Shown here: positions 55,799-64,000 of the stretch, one piece after another
Numbering within the stretch: the first letter of the stretch is position 1
Layout: each line of letters starts with the position of its first letter
Source: Draconibacterium aestuarii
Lineage (GTDB): Bacteria; Bacteroidota; Bacteroidia; Bacteroidales; Prolixibacteraceae
Direction: 5' to 3'
Assembly (NCBI GenBank): GCA_026671195.1
Contig: JAPOHD010000010.1
Span: forward strand, 569-64,568
Length of the DNA: 64,000 bases
Position numbers and translations under genes: made by a program
The notes under the pieces: model-generated
Told to the model about the DNA's origin: nothing
Database searches by the model: none
The model's input: the letters and a program-made list of their open reading frames with translations, nothing else

Positions 55799-56413
55799 TT
55801 AATACTCCAGTTCCCCTTTGCCTTCTCTAATTACTTCTGGCTCATATTGCGTACAATCAACTATTGTAGATGGAATTAGCTCTCCAAATCCACCATCAAT
55901 AACAACATCAACCACATCCTTGTATTTTTCATAAATTAATTCCGGATCGGTAGTATACTCCAAAATTTCGTCTTCATCATGAATAGAGGTTGAAACAATT
56001 GGATTTCCGAGCTCTGTTACAATTTCGCGAATAATATTATTATCAGGAATTCGAATTCCTACCGTTTTCTTTTTCCCTTTGAAATATTTGGGCACATTAT
56101 TGTTGGCCTCCAAAATAAAGGTAAACGGCCCGGGCAAGTTCTTTTTTATCAGTTTAAAAATATTACTTGGAATCGGTCGTGTGTAATCCGACAAATGACT
56201 AAAATCGCTGCAAATAAACGAAAAATTGTTTTTCTCAATATTTACACCTTTCCATCGCGCTACTTTTTCAACAGCTTTTTGATTTGTAATATCGCAACCT
56301 AAGCCATAAACCGTATCAGTAGGATAAATAATCAGTCCACCACTCCGTAAAACATCCGTAATTAATCTTATTTCACGGGGATTAGGATTCTCATTATACA
56401 ATCTTACCAACAT
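55799..56413 (-). CDS. YrdC/Sua5-family threonylcarbamoyl-AMP synthase
   Basis: 204 residues, one YrdC domain without the extra C-terminal Sua5 domain. Landmarks are LRSGGLIIYPTDTVYGLGCD, KKNLPGPFTFILEA, VGIRIPDN and GNPIVSTSIHDEDE. The family makes threonylcarbamoyl-AMP for t6A modification of tRNA. Some members of this branch (YciO) have an uncertain role, so the assignment to the tRNA pathway is likely but not certain. The gene is divergent from mnmD across 63 bp. Confidence 0.82.
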   Translation of the reverse strand: MLVRLYNENPNPREIRLITDVLRSGGLIIYPTDTVYGLGCDITNQKAVEKVARWKGVNIEKNNFSFICSDFSHLSDYTRPIPSNIFKLIKKNLPGPFTFILEANNNVPKYFKGKKKTVGIRIPDNNIIREIVTELGNPIVSTSIHDEDEILEYTTDPELIYEKYKDVVDVVIDGGFGELIPSTIVDCTQYEPEVIREGKGELEY

Positions 56414-56476
56414 AGATTTTGCTAATTTTGGGACATAAAATTAGTTTATTATGTTGAATTTCAAAGCAGAAAATAA

Positions 56477-57157
56477 ATGGAACGTAAAGTAATTGATACC
56501 GCAGACGGCTCAAAAACCCTTTTTATTCCAGAAATGGACGAACAGTACCACTCGGTTAACGGTGCCATTACCGAATCGAACCATGTATTTTTAAATGCAG
56601 GATACAACCATCACCAATCAACTACTCCTGTAGTTTTTGAGGTTGGATTTGGCACCGGATTAAACGCCTTATTAACCGCAATAGCAGCTGAAAACCAAAA
56701 ACGCCAAACAACTTTTATAAGCATTGAAAAATTTCCGCTCGACCAAAAACTGATTCATCAATTAAATTACGGAAAATTAATTTCGGAACAGGCAGAACTA
56801 CTTTTTAAAGAGATACACGCTGCAAACTGGGGCGTAAAAGTTCAAATCTCCGACTTTTTCACACTCCTAAAAACAGAAGGAGATTTAACCAACTTTCGGT
56901 TCGAAGAAACACAAAAATTTGACATTATTTATTTTGATGCTTTTGGCCCCGATAAACAACCAGATATGTGGAATCCGGTGATTTTCAATAAAATTTATAA
57001 TGTTTCGGCCGAGGATGCAGTATTTGTAACCTACAGCGCAAAAGGCCAAATCAGGCGCCAACTGAGGGATTGTGGCTATTCGATGGAACGTTTACCTGGT
57101 CCCCCGGGAAAACGACAAATGCTGCGAGGCACAAAAATCAGCAAAAAAAACGATTAG
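56477..57157 (+). CDS. mnmD: tRNA mnm5s2U34 methyltransferase, MnmD-like
   Basis: 226 residues. The SAM-binding loop is FEVGFGTGLNALL and the active-site region DIIYFDAFGPDKQPDMW, followed by FVTYSAKGQIRRQLRDCGY and RLPGPPGKRQMLRG. This is the methyltransferase (DUF752) half of MnmC; the FAD-dependent oxidase half is missing, as in stand-alone MnmD proteins that finish the wobble uridine modification. Confidence 0.88.
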   Translation: MERKVIDTADGSKTLFIPEMDEQYHSVNGAITESNHVFLNAGYNHHQSTTPVVFEVGFGTGLNALLTAIAAENQKRQTTFISIEKFPLDQKLIHQLNYGKLISEQAELLFKEIHAANWGVKVQISDFFTLLKTEGDLTNFRFEETQKFDIIYFDAFGPDKQPDMWNPVIFNKIYNVSAEDAVFVTYSAKGQIRRQLRDCGYSMERLPGPPGKRQMLRGTKISKKND

Positions 57158-57445
57158 AAAGTTATCGATTTTTAACGAACAGATGACGCATATGTTCGAT
57201 TATTTTCTACCCTTAATTTTTTTTAACATTTTTTAATCTTACTGATATTTCTCCTTTTTTTGAAAATTAAACAAAACAAAAAAGCATCGAAATAGTTTTA
57301 AAACCAGTATTTTGATAAAAAATCAAAACACAAATTATAAACATAACGGATTCAATTCATAGAAATTTTTGAACAGCGGCTTGAATTTTTTCTTGGATTT
57401 TGCAAAAATTCCTTTAAAATTTGACCTCCATTCAACGTGAGGAAT

Positions 57446-57961
57446 ATGATTTATAAGTTTCAAATTGTTTCACAAGAATCCCAAAACTTCCGTTTGGAAG
57501 TTGCTCTCGACGAAAAACATTCATTTTTCGATTTTCATACTATAATACAGAAAAGTGTTGGTTTTGAGTCACATCAACTAGCGTCATTTTTCATTTCTGA
57601 TAAAAGATGGAAAAAATTAGTTGAAATTTCTATGCTTGACTTAGGTATAAATGGTGCAGCATTCTTTATTATGCAAAAGACAAGGCTGCGAGACCTGCTG
57701 AACACTATTGGACAGCAGTTAATTTATACTTTCGATTTTTTAAACGATAGGTCTTTTTTTATAGAACTAACTGGAATAATTATGGAAAAAAATCTTAATG
57801 AACCGTTTGTCACATTAAAGCAAGGTGATGCCCCCGTTCAAGTTCTAGGCGAAGAAACAGTAGACCAAATTCCAAGAGAACTTATTGAAGAAGAAGTTTA
57901 TATGGATTTTGGAGAACTTGACGACTACACCGAAATCTTTGGCGAGATGGACGATTTCTGA
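57446..57961 (+). CDS. pRiA4b ORF-3-like protein
   Basis: 171 residues from the ATG at 57446; a GTG three codons earlier is possible. The start MIYKFQIVSQESQNFRLEV and the segment HSFFDFHTIIQKSVGF match the plasmid pRiA4b ORF-3/IS1096 TnpR-like family. The C-terminus is very acidic (EEEVYMDFGELDDYTEIFG, ending EMDDF). Despite the transposon-derived name, no transposase or terminal repeats are nearby. Its function is unknown. A good terminator follows, and a 279-bp AT-rich gap precedes it. Confidence 0.72.
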   Translation: MIYKFQIVSQESQNFRLEVALDEKHSFFDFHTIIQKSVGFESHQLASFFISDKRWKKLVEISMLDLGINGAAFFIMQKTRLRDLLNTIGQQLIYTFDFLNDRSFFIELTGIIMEKNLNEPFVTLKQGDAPVQVLGEETVDQIPRELIEEEVYMDFGELDDYTEIFGEMDDF

Positions 57962-58002
57962 ACAAGAAAAAAGCATGTTAATCCGTGTTAAAGAAATTCA
58001 CA

Positions 58003-58036
58003 GGCTGTTCAATTCATTTTGAACAGTCTTTTTTTT
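58003..58036 (+). terminator. Terminator after the pRiA4b-like gene
   Basis: GGCTGTTCAA pairs with TTGAACAGTC around a six-base loop, followed by eight T. It lies just before the miaA start and rules out an earlier miaA start codon at 58019. Confidence 0.85.
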
Positions 58037-58066
58037 GTTCTTCCTTTGATAAAAAACAACGGTTTT

Positions 58067-58969
58067 ATGCCAAAAACACTTGTAGTAATTACCGGTCCCA
58101 CAGGAATCGGGAAAACATCAGTCGGAATAGAAATTGCCCGGCATTTTAATACAGAAATACTATCATCCGACTCGCGGCAGATTTTTAAAGAACTTACAAT
58201 TGGGACCGCAGTGCCCGAAAAACACGAATTGGCCGCCATAAAACATCATTTTGTACAAAACCATTCAATTACCGAAAACTACAATGCCAGCCGATATGAA
58301 ACAGAAGCTTTGGAACTTTTAGACAACCTGTTTAATACCAGAGACATTGTTATTATGGTTGGAGGTTCAATGTTGTATATCGACGCCATTTGCAAAGGAA
58401 TTGATACCATGCCTGACGCAGATCCTGAGATTCGGGCTTCGCTAAAAGAAGAGCTGGACAAAAACGGACTTGAAAGTTTACGTCTGCAATTGAAAACCCT
58501 TGATCCGGTATACTACAAAACTGTCGACCTAAAAAATCCAAACCGGATTATTCATGCGCTCGAAATTAGTATTCAAACCGGAAAACCTTATTCCTCATTC
58601 CGATCGAACAAGAATAAAGAACGCCCTTTTTCAATCGTAAAAATTGCTTTAAACTGCAACCGGGAAACACTTCACAACCGGATTAATTTACGGGTTAAGA
58701 AAATGGTGAAAGCCGGACTGGAACAGGAAGCCCGAAGTTTATATCCACAAAAGCAGCTGAATTCGTTAAACACAGTGGGTTATCGAGAGTTTTTCGCTTA
58801 CTTCGACGGAGAAATCACCCGAGATAAAGCCATTGAACTGATAAAAAGAAATTCGCGCCGGTATGCCCGGAAACAAATTACCTGGTTCCGAAAAGACGAA
58901 ACAGTTAGCTGGTTTGAACCAACCATGGTGAAAGAAATAATCGCTTTTATAGAAACTCAACTGAAATAG
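58067..58969 (+). CDS. miaA: tRNA dimethylallyltransferase
   Basis: 300 residues from the ATG at 58067. The P-loop is ITGPTGIGKTSVG, followed by EILSSDSRQIFKELTIGTAVP and MVGGSMLYIDAICKGID. The C-terminal part keeps NTVGYREFF and the basic stretch KRNSRRYARKQITWFR that binds tRNA. It adds the isopentenyl group to A37 of tRNAs reading codons that begin with U. It opens a tightly packed operon that ends in the rel gene. Confidence 0.93.
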   Translation: MPKTLVVITGPTGIGKTSVGIEIARHFNTEILSSDSRQIFKELTIGTAVPEKHELAAIKHHFVQNHSITENYNASRYETEALELLDNLFNTRDIVIMVGGSMLYIDAICKGIDTMPDADPEIRASLKEELDKNGLESLRLQLKTLDPVYYKTVDLKNPNRIIHALEISIQTGKPYSSFRSNKNKERPFSIVKIALNCNRETLHNRINLRVKKMVKAGLEQEARSLYPQKQLNSLNTVGYREFFAYFDGEITRDKAIELIKRNSRRYARKQITWFRKDETVSWFEPTMVKEIIAFIETQLK

Positions 58970-58971
58970 AA

Positions 58972-59424
58972 ATGCAGAAATTCATCATTCGTATTTATGG
59001 TTTGGTAATGAATAACAAAAATGAAATACTGATATCGGATGAGTTCGTGCAGACAACACACATCTCAAAGTTTCCAGGAGGTGGATTGAAGTTTGGAGAA
59101 GGACCACATGATTGTTTAAGACGTGAATTTAAAGAAGAATGTAACGGACAGGAAATTAAAAACCTGTACCACTTTTATACAACCGACTTTTTCCAGAAAG
59201 CTTGGTTTTTCGAGAATGCCCAGTTACTAAGCATTTACTACATTGCTGAATTAAAAATGCCACTTCAATTTAAAACTTCTGACACCCCCTTCGACTTTGA
59301 ATTAGTGGACGGTTTTGGACAAAGTTTCAGGTGGGTAAAAATAAAAGACTTAAAAGAAGATGATCTCACCTTACCAATCGATAAATTTGTTGTCAATAAA
59401 TTAAAACAAACTTTCGATGAATAA
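58972..59424 (+). CDS. Nudix hydrolase
   Basis: 150 residues. The Nudix box is GGLKFGEGPHDCLRREFKEE, with the metal-binding RE..EE present, in the normal fold context. It starts 2 bp after miaA and overlaps gmhA by 8 bp, so it is part of the operon. The substrate, a nucleoside diphosphate derivative, cannot be predicted; the neighbourhood of heptose genes hints at a sugar nucleotide. Confidence 0.85.
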   Translation: MQKFIIRIYGLVMNNKNEILISDEFVQTTHISKFPGGGLKFGEGPHDCLRREFKEECNGQEIKNLYHFYTTDFFQKAWFFENAQLLSIYYIAELKMPLQFKTSDTPFDFELVDGFGQSFRWVKIKDLKEDDLTLPIDKFVVNKLKQTFDE

Positions 59425-59995
59425 AATCGTGAAAAGGATTCAGGAACTTTCAACGCTGGCAAACTTAATTTCCAACGATTCTGAGCTTATTCAACAAATA
59501 AACAGTGTGATTGAGGTAATGAGCGATGCATATCGTAACGGCAAAAAAACAATTTTCTGTGGCAACGGAGGAAGTGCAGCGGAAGCACAACATCTGGCAG
59601 CCGAATTGTCGGGGAAATTTTTGCTGGAGCGAAAACCACTTCCAGCCGAAGTTTGCCATGCAAATTCATCATTTGTTACAGCCGTTTCAAACGATTACGA
59701 TTATACCCTGGTATACAATCGACACATAGAAGCTTTTGGCAACAAAGGTGATGTACTTATCGGATTGTCAACATCGGGAACATCTGAAAACATTGTAAAA
59801 GCATTTCAAACCGCAAAAGAAAAAGGATTAACCACGGTCTCATTTACTGGGAATACCGGTGGTTTATTAAACGAATTGGCCGACTTTTGTATAAAAGTAC
59901 CATCAGAAAATGTACCCCGTATTCAGGAAATTCATTTATTAATGGGCCATATTATTTGCGAAAAAGTGGAGCAAAGTCTGTTTGGAAATGAATAA
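59417..59995 (+). CDS. gmhA: Sedoheptulose-7-phosphate isomerase (SIS domain)
   Basis: 192 residues. The SIS fold has FCGNGGSAAEAQHLAAELSGKF, DVLIGLSTSGTSENIVKA and the metal ligands in a C-terminal EIHLLMGHIICEKVEQ. It converts sedoheptulose 7-phosphate to heptose 7-phosphate, the first step of ADP-heptose for lipopolysaccharide core. The gene for the next phosphatase step, gmhB, overlaps its end. Confidence 0.92.
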   Translation: MNKIVKRIQELSTLANLISNDSELIQQINSVIEVMSDAYRNGKKTIFCGNGGSAAEAQHLAAELSGKFLLERKPLPAEVCHANSSFVTAVSNDYDYTLVYNRHIEAFGNKGDVLIGLSTSGTSENIVKAFQTAKEKGLTTVSFTGNTGGLLNELADFCIKVPSENVPRIQEIHLLMGHIICEKVEQSLFGNE

Positions 59996-60473
59996 GACAT
60001 CAAAACAAAAAGGCCTGTTCCTCGATCGGGACGGAACCATCAACGTCGAAAAAAATTACGTATATAAAATTGAAGATTTTCAGTTTCAACCTGGCATTTT
60101 TGAATTAATCAAACAATATCAAGCCGACAACTTTTTAATTTTTATTGTAACCAACCAATCGGGTATTGCGCGGAAATTTTATACTGAAAGAGATTTCGAT
60201 ATACTAACAAGCTGGATGCTGGACAGATTTCGAAAAGAAGGGATAAAAATAACAAAAGTCTATTTTTGCCCTCATCTTCCTGAAATTAATGGGGAATGCA
60301 ACTGCCGCAAGCCTTCACCCGGCATGATAATTCGTGCAATAGAACAATTTAATATTAGTCCTGTTAATTCTGTGTTGATTGGCGATAAAAAAAGAGATAT
60401 TTTAGCGGGTAAAAACGCAGGGATAGGAAAGAATTTATATATTCAAAATCTATTAGAAGAAGGTATTTTTTAA
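59988..60473 (+). CDS. gmhB: Heptose-1,7-bisphosphate 7-phosphatase
   Basis: 161 residues from the ATG at 59988, which overlaps the gmhA stop by 8 bp; a TTG six bases earlier is less likely. HAD motif I is LFLDRDGTINVEK. The zinc-binding loop is CPHLPEINGECNCRKP, with three Cys and one His as in GmhB, followed by PGMIIRAI and GDKKRDILAGKNAG. The substrate is inferred from the zinc loop and from gmhA next to it. Confidence 0.9.
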   Translation: MNKTSKQKGLFLDRDGTINVEKNYVYKIEDFQFQPGIFELIKQYQADNFLIFIVTNQSGIARKFYTERDFDILTSWMLDRFRKEGIKITKVYFCPHLPEINGECNCRKPSPGMIIRAIEQFNISPVNSVLIGDKKRDILAGKNAGIGKNLYIQNLLEEGIF

Positions 60474-60497
60474 GCTTAAAGACAGAGGGAAATTTAC

Positions 60498-62732
60498 GTG
60501 CAGCATTTTACACAAGCAGAGATAAGACAAATTGAAGACCGTTACCAGGATTTCTTAAAAGTAATTAAGAATAAATTTGACGAAGGACGGTTGGCAAGGA
60601 TCGAGAAAGCATTTCGTTTTTCGAATGCCGCACACCATGGTATTAAACGAAAATCAGGCGAACCATTTATTATTCATCCTATTTCGGTAGCTAAAATAGT
60701 GGCAGTTGATTTGGGACTTGGAGCTACATCGATTGTTGTAGCCCTGCTTCACGATGTTGTTGAAGATACAGATTACCGCCTTTCTGACATTGAAAATATG
60801 TTTGGAGACCGTGTTGCCAGAATAGTTGATGGATTAACAAAACTTTCGGGCGATTTTGACTCGCGGCATGCACTCACACTGAAAAAAATGCTAATGACCC
60901 TTTCGGACGATGTAAGGGTTATTTTAATAAAAATTGCCGACCGTTTGCACAATATGCGCACACTGGATTCGATGCCAGCGCATAAAAAAATTAAAATTGC
61001 CGGCGAAACCCTGTTTTTATACGTACCACTTGCGCACCGTTTAGGATTACATGCCATAAAAAGCGAACTGGAAGAACTCAGTTTTAAACACAAACACCCG
61101 GATGAATATAACCAAATAACATACTTACTTCATAACCAGGAAGAACAAAGAAATTATCTGGTCAACGAATTCATCACCCCTATAATTCAGAAATTAAAGG
61201 AAGAAAGCCTGGATTGTACGGTCACTCACCGTTTAAAGACCAGCTACTCCATTTGGCAAAAAATGCAAAAAAAATCGGTTTCGTTTAACGAAGTTTACGA
61301 TTTGCTGGCGATACGAATTGTAGTCAACTCGAAACCCAATATTTCTGAAAAACGACAGTGTTTTGATGTACTTTCAATTGTAACCGATATTTATAAACCC
61401 AAACCCGACCGTATCCGCGATTGGATTACCACACCAAAGGCAAATGGATACGAATCGTTGCACGTTACTGTTATGGGACCTCAGGGAAAATGGGTGGAAG
61501 TTCAGATTAGAACCGATAGAATGGATGATGTGGCCGAGCACGGATTTGCGGCACACTACCGATATAAAGATATCCGTAATTTTGAAAATGAACTGGATCC
61601 GTGGATTGAACAAATAAGGGAACTATTGCAAAGCACCGACGCTGACGCTTTCGAATTTCTCGATGAATTTAAACTAAATCTTTTTTCATCTGAAATAAAT
61701 GTTTTTACACCCAAAGGCGACATGTATTCGTTGCCAACCGGAGCATCAGTGCTCGACTTTGCGTATGAGATACATACAGATTTGGGAAATAAATGTATTG
61801 GTGCAAAAATAAATTTGAAACTGGTTCCACTTTCTCATGTTCTTCAAAATGGCGATCAGGTCGAAATTCTTACTTCTGAAAATCAATCACCAAAACTTGA
61901 ATGGCTAAAATTTACTGCCTCGGCAAAGGCTCGTGGAAAAATTAAAAATGCCTTTAAACAAGAAAAAAGTAAGCACACCGAAAAAGGGAAAAAAATAATA
62001 GAAGAGACTTTTACAAATATTAAGGCTCCTCTTACTTCAAACAGCCTAAAAAAACTTACTGCTCATTTTAATCTGAACAATAAAGAACAGCTTTATTCGG
62101 AACTCGGTATGGGTTTCATTAACCTGGACAACCTGAAAGAAATTATTGGCAAAAAATCGGAAAACAAACTGGTTAAATATTGGAACATCACCTTTGGCGG
62201 AGGTGGTAAGAAAAAAGAAGAAGAAGGGAAAACTCAGTCTGAAACAAATGCCACAAAAAAAATTGATAAAAAGAAAACTTTCCTGCTAAAAGAAAACCAG
62301 GACAACATTACCTTCTCGCTGGCAAAATGCTGTAATCCTATACCCGGAGAACAAGTAGTTGGCTATTTAAGTACCGACGAGCATGTGGTAATTCATAAAA
62401 CAGGGTGTCCAGAGCTGGGGCGTTTTATTGCCAACCAGGGTGAAAAAATAATCAGGGCCGAATGGACAAAATTTAAGCGCCAGTCTTACCTCACTCGTTT
62501 AAATCTCGAAGGTTTTGACCGACTGGGAATCGTAAACGAAGTAACCACATTAATTTCAAAAGTGCACAGTATTAATATGCGCTCAGTTAAATTCGACACA
62601 CACGATGGCATTTTCCAAGGCGACTTATTTTTATACATCCACAATACCGACGATTTAACCAATCTAATTACTCAGTTAAAGACGATTAAAGGTATCGATA
62701 ATGTTTCCCGAATCGAAAACCTGAATGAATAA
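60498..62732 (+). CDS. relA: Bifunctional (p)ppGpp synthetase/hydrolase
   Basis: 744 residues with a GTG start. The HD hydrolase domain keeps [15 protein letters not shown] and [10 protein letters not shown], so hydrolase activity is expected. The synthetase domain has [10 protein letters not shown] and [18 protein letters not shown] domain ([27 protein letters not shown], split as [12 protein letters not shown] and DFAYEIH), a conserved CCNPIPGE region and a C-terminal ACT domain follow. It makes and degrades the stringent-response alarmone. It is the last gene of the operon that starts with miaA. Confidence 0.94.
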   Translation: MQHFTQAEIRQIEDRYQDFLKVIKNKFDEGRLARIEKAFRFSNAAHHGIKRKSGEPFIIHPISVAKIVAVDLGLGATSIVVALLHDVVEDTDYRLSDIENMFGDRVARIVDGLTKLSGDFDSRHALTLKKMLMTLSDDVRVILIKIADRLHNMRTLDSMPAHKKIKIAGETLFLYVPLAHRLGLHAIKSELEELSFKHKHPDEYNQITYLLHNQEEQRNYLVNEFITPIIQKLKEESLDCTVTHRLKTSYSIWQKMQKKSVSFNEVYDLLAIRIVVNSKPNISEKRQCFDVLSIVTDIYKPKPDRIRDWITTPKANGYESLHVTVMGPQGKWVEVQIRTDRMDDVAEHGFAAHYRYKDIRNFENELDPWIEQIRELLQSTDADAFEFLDEFKLNLFSSEINVFTPKGDMYSLPTGASVLDFAYEIHTDLGNKCIGAKINLKLVPLSHVLQNGDQVEILTSENQSPKLEWLKFTASAKARGKIKNAFKQEKSKHTEKGKKIIEETFTNIKAPLTSNSLKKLTAHFNLNNKEQLYSELGMGFINLDNLKEIIGKKSENKLVKYWNITFGGGGKKKEEEGKTQSETNATKKIDKKKTFLLKENQDNITFSLAKCCNPIPGEQVVGYLSTDEHVVIHKTGCPELGRFIANQGEKIIRAEWTKFKRQSYLTRLNLEGFDRLGIVNEVTTLISKVHSINMRSVKFDTHDGIFQGDLFLYIHNTDDLTNLITQLKTIKGIDNVSRIENLNE

Positions 62733-62766
62733 TTTATATTCATTCTAAAAAAATAAAAAAAAATCC

Positions 62767-62774
62767 TATTTTTG
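62767..62774 (+). promoter_or_regulatory. Candidate -7 element for the Fur-like gene
   Basis: TATTTTTG matches TAnnTTTG, 23 bases before the start codon; no clear -33 box. Confidence 0.4.
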
Positions 62775-62797
62775 CCCTATTTAAAATTGGTTTAATT

Positions 62798-63241
62798 ATG
62801 AATAGCCAGAAGACCCGAGAGACTGTTAGGAATATGTTCACCGAATATTTGGAGAAAAACGGACATCGTAAAACTCCGGAAAGATTTGCAATACTCGATG
62901 AAATTTATTGCCGCGAGGGGCATTTCGACATTGAATCGTTGTATATCTCAATGAAAAACAATAATTACCGTGTAAGTCGTGCTACTCTTTACAACACTAT
63001 TGATTTATTACTCGACTGTAAGCTAGTGGTAAAACATCAGTTTGGGAAAAACATTGCCCAGTTCGAAAAAGCATATGCAACGTTACAACACGATCATCTT
63101 ATTGACACTACCTACGGAACTGTTGTAGAATTTTACGATCCCCGTATTCGCGAAATCATTGAAGATGCATGCCTTAAGAATAACTTTAGGCTTTCGCATC
63201 ATACACTCTATATCTATGGAGAAACAACAAACAAAGAATAA
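62798..63241 (+). CDS. Fur-family transcriptional regulator lacking structural Zn cysteines
   Basis: 147 residues. The winged-helix part is typical: [27 protein letters not shown] and [18 protein letters not shown]. In the dimerisation part, where Fur proteins have HHHLICxxCG, this one reads [15 protein letters not shown] (98-112), and no CxxC occurs near the C-terminus. The structural zinc site is thus absent, while some histidines for a regulatory metal site remain. It is placed between rel and purA. The metal or signal it senses is unknown. Confidence 0.85.
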   Translation: MNSQKTRETVRNMFTEYLEKNGHRKTPERFAILDEIYCREGHFDIESLYISMKNNNYRVSRATLYNTIDLLLDCKLVVKHQFGKNIAQFEKAYATLQHDHLIDTTYGTVVEFYDPRIREIIEDACLKNNFRLSHHTLYIYGETTNKE

Positions 63242-63266
63242 GCAACTCATTCTTAATATATTATAA

Positions 63267-63294
63267 AATCCTCTTTGTAAAGAGGATTTTTTTT
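63267..63294 (+). terminator. Terminator after the Fur-like gene
   Basis: AATCCTCTT pairs with AAGAGGATT around a short loop, followed by eight T. Confidence 0.88.
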
Positions 63295-63410
63295 GCCTGC
63301 GAATTAAAATTATTACTACTTTTAACTGCTTAATTGAAAGCCGTGAAAGGTTAATCTGTACGGGTTAAGTTTTCGCGGTTTTGTGTGTAAAATAAAAATC
63401 ATAATTCAAA

Positions 63411-64000
63411 ATGAAGGTAGATGTATTGTTGGGCCTCCAATGGGGCGACGAGGGAAAAGGTAAGATTGTTGATGTTTTAACTCCGAAATATGATATTATT
63501 TCCCGTTTTCAAGGTGGACCCAATGCAGGGCATACCCTTGAGTTCAACAATATAAAACATGTGTTACATACCATCCCATCAGGAATATTCCAGGGCGACA
63601 AAATCAATATTATTGGGAACGGAGTTGTTATCGACCCAATAATATTTAAAAAGGAAATTGAAAGCCTTGGTAAAATCGGTGTCAATATTTCAAAAAAACT
63701 ATATGTGTCGAAAAAGGCACACATGATTCTTCCAACTCACAAAATTTTAGATGCCGCTTCTGAAACGAAAAAAGGCGATTCAAAAATCGGTTCAACCTTA
63801 AAAGGGATCGGACCTACTTACAAAGATAAAATTGGTCGTGATGGATTACGGGTTGGCGACTTGCTTCACAACTTCGAAGAAAAATACACTTCGCGTATTG
63901 AGAACCACAAAATAATGTTGACCGATTTTTTCAAATTCGACTATCAGGAACTACTGGAGGAATGCGAAAAAGAATGGTTCGAGGGAGTTGAACTGTTAAA
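63411..64000 (+). CDS. purA: Adenylosuccinate synthetase (3' partial)
   Basis: The first 196 codons are in the window and the frame runs off the right edge. The P-loop-like GTP site is VLLGLQWGDEGKGKIVD with the catalytic Asp, followed by SRFQGGPNAGHTLEF (catalytic His), IGNGVVIDP and STLKGIGPTYKDKIGRDGLR. It joins IMP and aspartate in AMP synthesis. The preceding terminator suggests its own promoter in the 170-bp gap. Confidence 0.95.
   Translation, partial: MKVDVLLGLQWGDEGKGKIVDVLTPKYDIISRFQGGPNAGHTLEFNNIKHVLHTIPSGIFQGDKINIIGNGVVIDPIIFKKEIESLGKIGVNISKKLYVSKKAHMILPTHKILDAASETKKGDSKIGSTLKGIGPTYKDKIGRDGLRVGDLLHNFEEKYTSRIENHKIMLTDFFKFDYQELLEECEKEWFEGVELL

Noticed and set aside
57446-57961. Mobile element, because of the IS1096 TnpR-like family name
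   Set aside because: No transposase, terminal repeats or target duplication nearby; free-standing members of this family are common.

Overview
The window looks like a chromosomal piece of an anaerobic or fermentative member of the Bacteroidota, most likely near Marinilabiliales/Prolixibacteraceae (inferred, not searched). Grounds are a type IX secretion C-terminal sorting domain at the left edge, promoters of the TTTG/TAnnTTTG type, Bacteroidota gene neighbours (DUF1015 with serA and serC; rel with a Fur-like gene and purA), an NADH-linked [FeFe] hydrogenase, a membrane pyrophosphatase and pyruvate phosphate dikinase. I saw no phage, insertion sequence, CRISPR array, rRNA or tRNA.

Layout. 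1-7359: end of a repeat-rich T9SS cargo protein, two unrelated metallophosphoesterases separated by about 1 kb of decayed DNA with a large palindrome, then an aldo/keto reductase, a NIPSNAP protein and an alpha/beta hydrolase whose promoter lies almost on its start codon. 7535-13063: a tight six-gene + strand operon of envelope redox proteins: two paralogous small exported proteins around a DUF318-type permease, a NapH/CcoG-like membrane iron-sulfur protein, an outer-membrane barrel protein, and a Tat-exported lipoprotein with ten [4Fe-4S] motifs. 13126-21651 (- strand): one regulatory-plus-catalytic hydrogenase locus. In transcription order it holds a DRTGG protein, an anti-sigma-like ATPase, a sensory-type [FeFe] hydrogenase, DRTGG, PHP, a second ATPase, then hndB, hndC, hndD and hndA. 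Divergent at 21842-23951 are a PAS protein and a SpoIIE phosphatase that complete a partner-switching circuit.

24107-40632: mostly - strand housekeeping and metabolism: a dihydroorotate dehydrogenase-like protein, HppA, a receiver-like plus PPDK-N protein, DUF1015-SerA-SerC, GcvT and ClpB, with a small Hpt protein and a PQ-loop protein on the + strand. 40778-41341: three tandem copies (230 and 240 bp spacing) of what looks like a small RNA gene on the - strand, each with its own promoter and terminator. 41719-47754: ppdK, a region with three CGTAG palindromes spaced exactly 23 bp, a NarL-type two-component pair and two unknown genes. 48170-55745: an exported low-complexity protein, ruvX, def, comEC, trkA and trkH. 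55799-64000: a YrdC-type protein, mnmD, a pRiA4b ORF-3-like protein, an operon miaA-Nudix-gmhA-gmhB-rel, a Fur-family regulator lacking the usual zinc cysteines, and the start of purA.

The two items most worth following are the envelope iron-sulfur operon, which has the parts of an electron conduit across the cell envelope built from ferredoxin clusters rather than haems and sits beside the hydrogenase, and the tandem small RNA triplet. Functions are read from motifs and context; no database search was run.
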